Shown here: piece after piece, positions 47,662 through 57,659 of the stretch
Numbering within the stretch: the stretch's first letter is position 1
Layout: each line of letters starts with the position of its first letter
Assembly: GCF_963678635.1 (NCBI RefSeq)
Contig: NC_087066.1
Span: 67,591,477 to 67,655,476, forward strand
Length of the DNA: 64,000 nucleotides
Direction of reading: 5' to 3'
DNA from: Symsagittifera roscoffensis
Lineage: Eukaryota; Xenacoelomorpha; Acoela; Convolutidae
Made by a program: the position numbers and the translations under genes
Notes under the pieces: generated by a model
The model's database searches: none
What the model was told of the DNA's origin: nothing
The model's input: only the letters and a program-made list of their open reading frames with translations

Positions 47662-49360
47662 ACGAGCCGACAAATTGAATCCCTTCACCGTTCCATTTCC
47701 CATCCAGCCAACCTCCATAACCCAATTCCCATCATCCCACTTTTTTTTCCCGCCACCTGAATCACCCCATGTTACAGATCATCCGGCATGGATTCTGACA
47801 CTAAGTCAGACATCACCGTTTTTAATACAATTTCCCAATTTAATAACTCGGACATCGAAACCCCAGACGAATTTGCAAACTCCGAACCCAGCCCATCAAC
47901 ATTTTCTCAACCTCCCTTTCGACCTATTCACTCCCAATCCACAAATGATTCACCCTCTACCATTTCTCATATTTCACAAGCAACCCCGACATACTCCCCC
48001 TTTACCAATGACCGTTCCAACAATAATTACCAGAAACCACGCAAATCTCACAAGAACTAAATAATCTAATAACACTACAGCAAAAAATACAAGACCCTCA
48101 CACCCTAGCCATTCACTAATTATCATCAAGTAAAACATCATCAAATGCCCTAACTCCTACACCCTCATCAGATTATACTTCATTCATCGTCCACTACTAA
48201 CCGTGCATATAGAACATTCAAAAGAAAATTTCCTAGCCGCCCGTTTCCCTCCAAACCCGAAACAGCCCGCGGTTATGTAAACCACCCTGCCACACTAATA
48301 CCCCATTCCAACCCTCACACTGAAGAACCCCACTATGTCGATGAGCATGTACTAATCCCCACACTTCACTGGACATCATTTTATTATTTCTCAAATCCAC
48401 TTTGTATACCCTTAAATAACACACCTCGCCAAATAGAAAAAAGCAAATCTGACCTTTTTAGACTAGCCACAGCACTAACACCTAGCCAATTTACGTATGT
48501 AAGATATAAAAATCTAATAAAATTTTTCACTGCAACCCGAGCTAATGATTATTCTATTGAATACTATGATCACAACATCATCAGACCTAATCAAGATCAC
48601 TTTCTCGATGAAGATAAATTCGCTAACCCATAACTAACCGAAAAACTTTCATCCAAACACCCTACATCTTTGCACTAAGCTCACTAGATAAAAAGCATGA
48701 CCACATCATTTCCGAAGCGCTAATCGACATCCAAGCTTATGAATGATTTTACGACAAATTTCAAACTTTTTCACTAGCCTTTCACTTCCTCACCCCAAAA
48801 GAAAGATATCTGCACTATTCACACGTCATAATGTTACGAACTAAACAAACGCACACCTATACATATTTGAGATTCATTTATAATCATTTTAGTTTACACA
48901 CACCTTCACGACAACCTGACCATCGTTTTCAGTTTATCAATTCAAAATACACCACCATTTTTCTTAAATTTCACCAACAGCATCAAAGATACTAACTTCT
49001 AAGGCATCCTCAGAAATTATGACCCTATAACCCAAAAGTATAATTTTTTCCACTCACTAAGACCTTTAATGTAGAAGAATCGCGAACCTTCATTGTCTCG
49101 CATGAAATATTCAACCTATAGAAATACCAATATTAGAATTCATTCACAATACTAATTATAATCACAAGCTTTTTAACCTCATCCAGCACACCAATCACAA
49201 GTTTTCCGTTGGTACTGAAGAACTAAACACCATTAGAGCACTTCAATTGCATTGGCCACTACTTGAAACTAAAAACAACATTCGCATATTAGCAAAGTTA
49301 CTAACCACATCAGATTCAATACACGATATCTTCCCTCACGGCTTCTTCCCTGATAATTAG
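47662..49360 (+). pseudogene. decayed copy of the 604-aa accessory gene in E2
   Basis: The start codon equivalent is ACG (47,662-47,664) in the context GACGAGCCGACA. Readable pieces: 47,788-48,060 (containing SNIETPDEFA-like text and SQATPTYSPF), VDEHVLIPTLHWTS near 48,335-48,380, and a clean C-terminal run from about 49,120 (VGTEELNTIRALQLHWPLL, then HDIFPHGF) to the TAG at 49,358-49,360. Numerous single-base indels in the middle. Protein-level identity to the minus-strand gene is high where frames agree. Confidence 0.7.
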
Positions 49361-50969
49361 GTAAAAATAAATTAAATAATATAACACTAAAAATTATAAA
49401 ACAGACTAATCATTTCTTTTTAAATGTTTCTTCATAAGTCTCTAGATCACCATCATCTACAAACAAGAAAACAGAAAACAGACAAAAAAATTGCAAACTC
49501 TTTTATACATTATAAATTTTCCAATAGCAAACTCTTTTAAAATTCATAAAATTTTATTAAATAACTGCAATAAATAACGCAGTAAAATTTCTTCTCCACA
49601 GCAGTAAACTCATCTATAAAAATTTTTTCCCCAGTGTAGTAAATCTAAATACACTGAAAATAATTTAGTAATTTCAATCCCACAAAGCAGTAAATTTAAA
49701 ACTGTCAGCAGTAAGTTTATAAAAAGTCAGCAGTACTAAGTTTTTCAAGAATCAATCGCACACAAATTCTATCCACACTCGCACTGCTCGCCCACGACGA
49801 ATTGTTTAAAATAATGATTTCAAGTTTTAACTTTCACTGATAACAACTCAAACTAATCATAACAAACTTCAAACTTTCTTTTAACCCGGTTGGAAAGGAA
49901 TTATATGATAATCCCCACTAACCAACGCAGCTTACTAAACACCATAAAACACAAACTAACAGCATGACTAAGAAAAGAAAACCCACAGTACCCAAACTAG
50001 ATTAAACCAGCTTAAAAAACCGATAATTTATTCTTTTGAAGACTTTTGATAAGTCTAAAAAAGAAAGCATAAAACACCAAAAAGTCGAAAGACAAACCCA
50101 AATCAAACAATTTGATTTTTGAGAAAAGGACACAACTAAAACAACAAAACGAAAAAACCAGAATTATACACGACACAAAAGGTTAACACAAAACAGGACC
50201 CCATAAAAAACCAGCATGAAATCATACTCTCACTCCTGGCCTAACCCACCAGAAGAGGACGACATCCTGAGCTTGCTTAATAGTCGGCCTAACCCACAAT
50301 GCTAGAACCCACGCTTTGTGACACACTCCTTATTTGTGATAACAGGTACTGAAGCCTGAGTAACTCTTTTAAAATAACTGAACTAAAAATAAAAGCTTTT
50401 GCGATAAAAAACTAATGAAAAGTCATAAGTAAAAAGTAGGACTAAACATTTACTTATGTAAGTTATATAATGCAGTAATATAGATCTTACACAATCACGA
50501 AGACGAGCATCAAGCAGTTAAGACTGACTCATCACACACAACCCACAGAACACATCCGATTTGCCGCTCACAACCACAAATCAAAGGATTTGAAGTACGA
50601 CTTGACTCCGAAGCAAAGGACTTCATTGCAACAGACCAATGACCACCTCGATGTTCAAGTATACGTACAGATCCGAGTTACAGGGCATTCCCTCCAAACT
50701 CGAGCTTCTTGCCATTCCCAATTCAGATCGAAACATAGTTGTCCACACCGACCAAGAACAGACGATCATAACAAACCATCTTGAAATCAGATTGATTTTG
50801 TTGACGGTCTCAGTCATCGTTGAATGACAAAATTAAATCTACGATTCCAGTTTCCTGGAGCTTCCTCCTCCAAGAACGGAACAGAAATGATGCTTGCGAA
50901 ATACGAACGATCAATCATCCATCCTCCATTACAGAAAGAAGTCAAAGAAACAAAAACTCTGAAAACCCC
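49361..50969 (+). other. E2 3' noncoding region
   Basis: 1.6 kb between the accessory gene and the PPT. Holds AGTAAA-rich repeats (49,560-49,740), the ACTAACCAACGCAGCTTACTAA block (49,919), two GGCCTAACCCACC/A motifs (50,237 and 50,286) and a well-conserved block GACCACCTCGATGTTCAAGTATACGTACAGATCC near 50,641-50,675 that matches the minus-strand copy. Short ORFs here are not consistent between copies. Confidence 0.55.
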
Positions 50970-50976
50970 GGAGGGG
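50970..50976 (+). promoter_or_regulatory. polypurine tract of E2
   Basis: GGAGGGG directly before the TGG of the 3' LTR, where plus-strand DNA priming is expected. The equivalents are GGATGGG before the minus-strand LTR (57,660-57,666) and ATATGGG in E1. Confidence 0.65.
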
Positions 50977-51353
50977 TGGAACCTGATCCAAACTATATAT
51001 TATTATTGGTTTTAAATTAGATATTTTATCCCTATAAAATATTGAAGACTAACCAATCATACTCCATCTAACTAACAACCCATTTATTTGTAAGTGCTGA
51101 AATGACTTGTAATTTCAGCACCAGAGCATTTTGAATTTAACTTACAACTTAGTTGCCTTTTCCAAGAGACTGACTCGTAACAAACCAGTATACTCTAGAT
51201 CTATTGAGACTATGAGATATAAGAGTAAGATTAAGATCGGTATTAGACTAAGAAGTTGCACGAATCTATCCGGCCGAAAATAAGATAACGTGACGAGCAG
51301 ACGGTGTACCCTATCTGTAATTACTCAATGAGTTAGAGATCCGTCCCAACTCA
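50977..51353 (+). repeat. 3' LTR of E2
   Basis: TGGAACCTGATCC start, CCAACTCA end, 377 bp. Carries the palindrome at 51,094-51,121 with one mismatch. Confidence 0.85.
51094..51121. promoter_or_regulatory. 28-bp LTR palindrome (E2 copy)
   Basis: GTGCTGAAATGAC and GTAATTTCAGCAC are inverted 13-mers around a 2-base centre with one mismatch. The copy at 57,517-57,544 is perfect. Likely a dyad protein-binding site or RNA stem-loop within the LTR; its function is inferred only. Confidence 0.6.
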
Positions 51354-51599
51354 CAGTTTCGGAAAAATGACCACCTTCACAAATAAGATATGTGATCGCA
51401 TTTGTATTAACTAATCCAATTAGGGCGATCAGTGTTTTGTTGAATTTATTCATTAACTTTTACAATTTCTTCAAACCAAAAAATGGGCGGAGTGAGTAAA
51501 ACGAACCCTCTTGTGTTTCTCTGTGATAGAAGTTTGATGTATTCCGTGTGTTGCAACTGCATTTTAAAGCTATGTTGCGATGATGCGACTGTCCGTGAC

Positions 51600-51700
51600 T
51601 CAAACCATGGGTGGGAGTATGGAACTTTGGTCGCGAAATTTCCATGACTGCCGCCTAATTTCGTCGCAACATATGTCGCGACCTCGGCTCCGGTTGGGGT
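51600..51700. repeat. isolated GTCGCGA repeat fragment
   Basis: TTTGGTCGCGAAATTTCC and TATGTCGCGACCTCGG match units of the 13,110-15,500 palindrome, showing the family is dispersed. Confidence 0.55.
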
Positions 51701-52840
51701 AATTTTTTTATGGAAACCATGCTAGCTCGGGTTGACCAAGAATGAGAATCATACAATGTTCTTATACGAAAAAATGTTAGTCTTACTCATTTTATGCAAA
51801 TCCATAAGAAGAAAAAATTGCACGAAAGGTCTTTGATTAGTGTATTTTGTTTTATGGAAATTGTATGACTAGCATTCTCCCATAAACCAACCAATTGCTT
51901 TTTCAAAATTTCAAATTCCTAACATATTTGAGTTCGTAACCTAAAAAAAGTGACTAAGACCCTGGCGTACTCAAAACTAGATTAACCAAAGGTCAGATCG
52001 TCTTGCATGTACAATTCATTAGAAGCGATCTTAAAATAGATGTCTAACTGAAACAAAACAATAAGAGTATCAAAAACTTAATATTTAGCAAAAACTTCCA
52101 TAGATGATTGTTTTAGAAACTTGAACTTGAAATTTGAAACAACAGAAAAGTTCCAGCTTTTTTATCCAGGTCTCACAAATAATTGAAACTGTTTGCTTGA
52201 GACAAGTTTTGTTTCCTGATTTAAAAAACTGAATATTTGATCAGCTTATTTTTGAAAACTGCGCAGCCTTTAGTGAGGATAATCTTTAGTTTATTTTCCA
52301 AAGTATTCTGTGGTGGTCTTATTTCGAAGGTTTTTCAACTTACACGGCGAGTCTGCTAATGTAGGTTATCTGTGAGGTTATTGCCAACTAGCGTATGGGT
52401 AGTTCGCATTTCAGAGCAAACGTTGGATTTTATGTTCCAGTTTTTATGTTCTAGAAAAAAGTCGAAACTCAAAATTTATTTATCTATTTACAAATTAATT
52501 CGCATTTACGACCATACAATCTAAATTTGGATGAAACCTAATTATACAATTCTCAGTACGGGAAAATGCTAGTCATAGCGTTTTAATAATAATAATAATT
52601 ATTGTAGTTCCTGCGAATCGCAGAGGAGCTATCAGTAGGTCTTAACAGTCCTTTTGTATTATCTCCCCACATTCCAAACTGTGTTATTTTGTTGAGCGAA
52701 GCTCTTTTTTTTGCGACTCAAGGCCGTTTTTGTGCGTCTAGAACTTTCACGTGGTACCACTATTGCAGCCAAATTTGGTCAGGTTGTGGTAGAATTTAAG
52801 CTAGATGTCAAGTGAGAGCTCGTCCTCACACACTATCATT
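51701..52840. other. no recognisable feature
   Basis: AT-rich spacer downstream of E2. A TAATAATAATAATT stretch at 52,585 is the only simple repeat. No coding frame supported. Confidence 0.4.
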
Positions 52841-52842
52841 GC

Positions 52843-52913
52843 CATGGCATGGGATCGATTACACGATCTGACGATTCTGAAGTGAACGCCTTACCACTAT
52901 GCTAAGTGCCCCC
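52843..52913 (-). other. tRNA-like sequence (SINE head or tRNA pseudogene)
   Basis: On the minus strand, GGGGGCACTTAGCATAGTGG begins a tRNA-like order: acceptor-like start, an A-box-like TAGCATAGTGGTAAGGCG, an anticodon-arm-like stretch, and a B-box-like TAATCGATCCC. The T-stem pairs poorly and no clean acceptor closes, so this is a decayed tRNA or SINE promoter rather than a working tRNA. A 29-bp piece is tandemly duplicated at 52,912-52,941. Confidence 0.4.
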
Positions 52914-52949
52914 AGTGAACGCCTTACCACTATGCTATTAATGTGATTT

Positions 52950-53697
52950 CTTAAATGTATGGGCCATATATAATGAGAATTGTATGACTAGCATTTTTGA
53001 GGGTAGGTCATTGAATCGATGTATCAACAACCCAAAAACAGGCAGGCCAGATCAGTAAACCAAAAATTATTTCAACTGATCAGTAACTTGAAAACTATGA
53101 AAAAGTCTTTAGTAAACCAAAATGTATTTTATAAGAACAACGTTTTTTATTTGTTTAGCTAGGAATGATGGGCAAGAGTGCTGTAAGTTAAAATCTACAG
53201 CTACGAAACTGAGTAGTATTGAATCGTGTAACAGATCCTAGGGGATCCTTCCTAAGGGGGGTTGTCTTCAGGTGGAGCAACATCCCAGGAAGTGGGTCCT
53301 TAATTTTTTGAAAGACCCCTATCCTAGAATTTTGAGAATGAATGTAAGTTCATACTCCTAAAAGAAAAAAACCCACTCCTTAGAATTTTGTTTAACTGAA
53401 TTTAAAAAAGGGGGTCCGATACAATAATATCATCTAATTCCCCCTAGAGCGGCCTTTATAAAATTTATTGCTCTAAATCCCGAACTTTTCTTTTCGTCCT
53501 AATTTTATGTGGATTTCATTTTTTGGCTTTTTCTTTTCGTCGAATGTTTGTCATGCTAAAAAAAAACATTTGTTTTTGAAACTGAACTAAAAGAGACTAC
53601 TCGTTGTTTTGATTTTACAGTTGGTTTCTGGCAACTAGTTTATTTGCCTTAAGCGTTTTTTGTAAACAAAAACGATTGGCTTCAAAACAAATTTTCT
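52950..53697. other. no recognisable feature
   Basis: AT-rich spacer; GGGGATCC and GGGGGG words at 53,230-53,280 but no gene or clear repeat. Confidence 0.35.
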
Positions 53698-53973
53698 ATG
53701 ACTGGTAAGCTAATTAAAGCCAAAACAAGTTTTAAAAGTTTTAACCGGAGTATAAAAGGGAAGAACAGTACAAATCATCTCATTATAAACGTTTCAAAAA
53801 TCACATCTTTTTATTTTGGTTTTCTTTGCGCTATAATATATGGGTTCTTTATAGAAGACATTCATGGACTCGGCTACCAGAAGTTATTTCTTCTCGCAAT
53901 TCTGTTTCTGGGTAGGGCCGGTGAACTGATTTTAGATTCATTGCATGAGTTGGTCCACTCGATGTTCATGTAG
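53698..53973 (+). CDS. possible small membrane protein ORF, unknown
   Basis: ATG-started 91-codon frame with a basic N-terminus (KLIKAKTSFKSFNRSIKGKN) and two hydrophobic stretches (FYFGFLCAIIYGFF; LFLLAILFLG). The start contains ATGACTGGTAAGC, which could also be a splice donor. Without a second copy or neighbour it may be chance. Confidence 0.2.
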   Translation: MTGKLIKAKTSFKSFNRSIKGKNSTNHLIINVSKITSFYFGFLCAIIYGFFIEDIHGLGYQKLFLLAILFLGRAGELILDSLHELVHSMFM

Positions 53974-54469
53974 GTCATCTAGAAGTGCTTTTTGTTTGCC
54001 AAACGGAACAGTGGAAATCCTGTCGAAAAGGAGATAACGTTTTGAATCAAATGGTTATATTGCAAATTTGGTTTGGTTAATTGTCATTTCAGTGTGACTT
54101 TTCGAATTTTTTGGTAGCTTCACACTCCTATTGTTTTCCTAGTGAATATTATGACCCTGAAGTTTGGACGCAGCTTTTTTTCTGCGAAGTCTGTTTTTTT
54201 CTTTGACCTTCATCTACTGTGCCTTCCATTGAGAAACAAATTTTATTATGGTTTTTTTTCGAGGCAAAGGATAATTTACACTGATCTTCACCCAAAAATT
54301 TTAGATTCATTTCACCAAAAAGCAGAGGACTCTAGACTATGATTTATAAGAATTTGCTTCAAATTTGTCATGCGGACAAATCAACGTTCCGGCAACCTTG
54401 TATAACGTTAAAAACTCAGAATTGCCTGCGGAGCAAAATATTTTGATTGCAATTGAAAACAAGGTCTTC

Positions 54470-55625
54470 ACAAGAATTTGAGAGAGCTCAGAAAATGATT
54501 TTGGTCGACCATAAAAAAGGTTTGACAAATGTTCTGCTGGATCCGCTGCTGTGCTGAACGACGAAAAAGCTGAACTGAAGACTTTGCAATAAAAATTGTC
54601 AATCATCAACAATGTCACGGTTGCCTTTGTCAGTTAATTGTTTTTCAGTCGCTCAAATTGTGTTCTGTTTTTGTTTTATATAACGTCAGAACATATGCAC
54701 ATCGAAGCAAACTTGATCTTGCGTTAAGACAAGGAATTTTTGAGATACAGTTTTGTGATTAGTACTAATTTAAATGAATATTTGTTTTTGAGATTATAGA
54801 AGTACTTCGGAGCTCAGAAGGAATTAGGTAAATGATTTCAGAAAAGAATACATAAACTAGTTCCTTATTTTGGTGCTTATTTTACTATTTTATTTTTAAG
54901 ATTTAGGGCGGATCCCGTGCCAAAAAATGCAGCTTTTCCTCAAAATTCTCCAGAAAGAGACCTTAATTGTCTTATTTGGTCTGGTATTTTTCGAACATTT
55001 CCTTATTGTTTAACTTTCTCTTTTTTCAAAAATTGATTCTGTATAGGGCTTTAGGAGAGCTCAGCTGAGGAAATCATTTTAGTCGACTTACAAAAAATAT
55101 ATTAAATTTGTTTCCAGTATAGGTCCACATTCATCTAAATCTAAAAATTTTAAAATCAACTAAAACTTAAATAATCAACTTAAAGAACTTAGTTTGTAGG
55201 ATTGTCATCAAACAAATCAGACAAAGAGAAAGGAAAAAAGCAATTTCGAACCAGAGGGGGAGGGGGACGATTCTCACTCAGGGATTCGACCCCCTGCCGA
55301 CCCAAAGGGTCCTACCTTTGTACTATTTTAAGATATCCATATTTGGTGATGGACCCTCCAAATTTTTCTAAAGGCTCTAAAAAGTTTTCAAACATTTTCT
55401 TAATTTTCTAATTTTATATTTTCTTTTCAAAATTTTCCAAAAAGTGCCAAAAATGTTTTTTTTCAAAATTTTGCGTGCGGCGCAGAAAATTACCCCAAAG
55501 CCGGGTCTGTATATTGCTTTGGGAGAGCTCGGAAAATCATTTTGGTCGACCCAAAAAAAGGTTTACTGAATAATCAAATTTTTTTTCCACTACCCCTCTT
55601 AAAAATTCTAGATCCGCCCCTGCCT
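54470..55625. repeat. cluster of GAGAGCTC...GTCGACC dispersed-repeat copies
   Basis: Three copies of the core seen at 11,725: 54,480-54,520, 55,055-55,085 and 55,522-55,552. Each reads GAGAGCTC(A/G)G, then AATCATTTT or AATGATTTT, then GTCGAC. The last copy ends in AGATCCGCCCCTG (55,611-55,623), whose inverse CAGGGGCGG is a common terminal sequence of hAT-like DNA transposons; CAGGGGCGG also occurs at 12,517. No transposase frame found. Confidence 0.5.
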
Positions 55626-55629
55626 GTTT

Positions 55630-56330
55630 GATTAAAGTAGTTTTTTATGAAACCGTTCACATCTTTTTGGGATATTTTCTTTTAGTATATTCCGCTAGTC
55701 GCAATTTTCTCGAGGTCTTTCTTACGGTCTTGAAAAAATTCAACGAAGCAACATTGTTTTTCTTAAATGAGAAAAAAATAGAGTGTCCTTCACATTGGTT
55801 GCGGGGAATGCTTTGAATTAAAAATTAAAACACTCTTCTTTCGAAAAAAATTTCCACCAAAAAATTTTAGGTCGTAGCGCTGACCTAATTGTACAAATCT
55901 TGGACTAATTTAAAACCAAAACTCAATCACTTTTTTTTTAATTTGTTGACGCTTTTTAAGGCTAATACTTTTTCGTACCGTTTTCAATGCAAAAAGCTGA
56001 CAGTTTATGGCTGCTTATTTTTTTTGAGATGAAAAGTGTCTGGTGAAATATGGCAAATTTTATATTCGCTCTTAGATTGCACAATTGATACTACATTTGA
56101 CTGTTTATCCTAATTTTGTATTGTCCCAGTTGTACGGGGTTGCCTATTATCCTAGTATGGGTTATAGTTTACAAAAACGTTTAAAACCTAAACATCCGAG
56201 ATGAGTTTTAACATTCAGACAAACTAGCTACAAGATAAAAAAAGGCTGGATCTAGGTTTTTAGTACGAGAAGTGCCACAAGAAACAAGGCAAAAAAAGCA
56301 ATTAACTACTAGTTTTTTTGACAAGAAAGT
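55630..56330. other. no recognisable feature
   Basis: AT-rich spacer with no supportable gene. Confidence 0.35.
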
Positions 56331-56379
56331 TTCGTGTAAGACAGCGGAGAAAAGCAATTTCTTAAATTATCCCGAGCGA

Positions 56380-56864
56380 TACAGGAAAATTCGCCATAGA
56401 TGAAGAGCTGGAGGGAAAAAAATTTGCGGGAAAAGTTTGATTTGACGAACAAATAGGGAAAACTAGAGATGACTGGTAAAGTGGCAAGCAAGCTAGGCCA
56501 AACCAGATTAGACGAATTAAATTTGGCCAAAGTAAAAAACTGCAGAAAACTAGAAATTTCTAGCAAAACGACGGAGAAGTTGGCCGGTACCAATATTAGA
56601 GAAGAGTTTTTCCTCGGACGAGCAAACGGAGAAGTAGAGAAGACTAGCAAGGGGGCGAGAAAACTAGGTGGAACCAGCTTAGAAAAAAATGCCCTGACGA
56701 ACAATCGCAGAGTGCTATGGACTAATAGCAATGTGGTAAATAGCTGGACCATCGTGCGTGATATTTCCCAAAAAGTTCGATTTTTTTTAAATGATTTGAA
56801 AAACAGTTCAACGCCCTTTAAAAATCTGGCAAGCAATTTTTGGAACTTTTTCCGTAAATTTTAG
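56380..56864 (+). CDS. ORF with degenerate ~29-residue repeats, unknown
   Basis: ATG at 56,469 opens 131 codons. Three related stretches, SKLGQTRLDELNL, EKLAGTNIREEFF and RKLGGTSLEKNAL, are spaced about 29 residues apart, and a further DNA copy lies upstream (56,425-56,465: GTTTGATTTGACGAAC, GGGAAAACTAGAGATG). This is an 85-90 bp tandem repeat read in frame. It may be a repeat-protein gene or a noncoding minisatellite that happens to be open. The opposite strand is also open (56,309-56,836, from a TTG), which argues for caution. Confidence 0.3.
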
Positions 56865-56869
56865 ACCAA

Positions 56870-57249
56870 AGTGACACACCAAGTCTTTACAAGTTTTGAA
56901 ACAACTAGAACTTTTTGCTACAATTTTGATGAAATATATATTCAGATAGTATCTCTTTTACTTAAGTTTGAATTGAAAACTTGTTGTTTTTGTTCGTGTA
57001 AAATTGATATTAGATTTTACAGCTCTTCTTTTTCATGAAAATAAATTGCGACGAACACCAATCGTGTTCAAATTTGCAACACAAAATGGAAATTTTTGCT
57101 CCTTTCTTTCCATTTTTCAAAATTTTTCAAGATTTCACTCAAAAACACATGTTTTGAATATCCCTCCTAGGTCAGTGCCCAGGTGTAAATTGTGCTGCAG
57201 AAAAAAGTAATCGCCCTCGGAAAAATCAATTTTAAACTTTTATACCGTG
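56870..57249. other. no recognisable feature
   Basis: AT-rich spacer up to the minus-strand LTR. Short frames only. Confidence 0.35.
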
Positions 57250-57659
57250 TGAGTTAGGACCTATGTGGTTAACTCATAGAGTAATTTCGGATAGGGTACA
57301 CCGTCTGCTCGTCACGCTATCTTATTTTTGGCCGGATAGATTCGTGCAACTTCTTAGTCTAATACCGATCCTAATCTTACTTTTATACTATCTAGTCTCA
57401 GGTTGTTTAACTAGTCTCTGCTAGGCTCAATAGATCTAGGGTATACTGGTTAATTGCGGCTGCTGAAGTTCTCTTGGAGAGGCAACTAATTTCTAAGTTA
57501 AATTCAAATCTCTCTGGTGCTGAAATTACAAGTAATTTCAGCACTTACAAATAAGTGGGTTGTTAGTTAGATGGATCATGATTGGTTAATATTAAATACT
57601 TTACAGTGATAAAATATCTAATTTATCCAATCATAAAATGTAGTTTAGATCAGGTTCCA
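57250..57659 (-). repeat. 3' LTR of E3
   Basis: On the minus strand it runs from TGGAACCTGATC (57,659) to CCTAACTCA (57,250), 410 bp. It is about 33 bp longer than the E2 LTRs through a small internal insertion (extra CTAGTCTCTG-type sequence near 57,410). Contains the perfect palindrome at 57,517-57,544. Confidence 0.85.
57517..57544. promoter_or_regulatory. perfect 13+2+13 palindrome in the LTR
   Basis: GTGCTGAAATTAC-AA-GTAATTTCAGCAC. Conserved with small changes in all younger LTRs of the family (16,246 region, 51,094), so probably a functional dyad or stem-loop. Confidence 0.65.

Larger units (their letters stand above)
32892..51353 (+). mobile_element. E2: full-length 18.5-kb Ty3/gypsy-type element with env and extra genes
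   Basis: LTRs of 376-377 bp bound an 18.46-kb unit containing, in order: PBS, leader, ORF A, ORF B, gag, CCHC knuckle, protease, RT, RNase H, integrase, ORF X, env, the 604-aa-type gene, PPT. The PR-RT-RH-IN order and RT sequence type place it in Ty3/gypsy (Metaviridae). Every large gene has stops or frameshifts, so it is dead. The 6.06 kb from late ORF X to the 3' LTR corresponds to 6.34 kb in the minus-strand copy, so that part is not inflated by nested insertions. The 5' flank is the 135-bp array flank and no matching duplication is visible at 51,354. Confidence 0.85.

Noticed and set aside
32880-51365. Target-site duplication around E2
   Set aside because: CTGT before the 5' LTR and CAGT after the 3' LTR do not match directly; the 5' flank is the array flank, so none is claimed.
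56309-56836. 175-codon minus-strand frame
   Set aside because: TTG start and complementary to the repeat ORF; the open length follows from the repeat composition.
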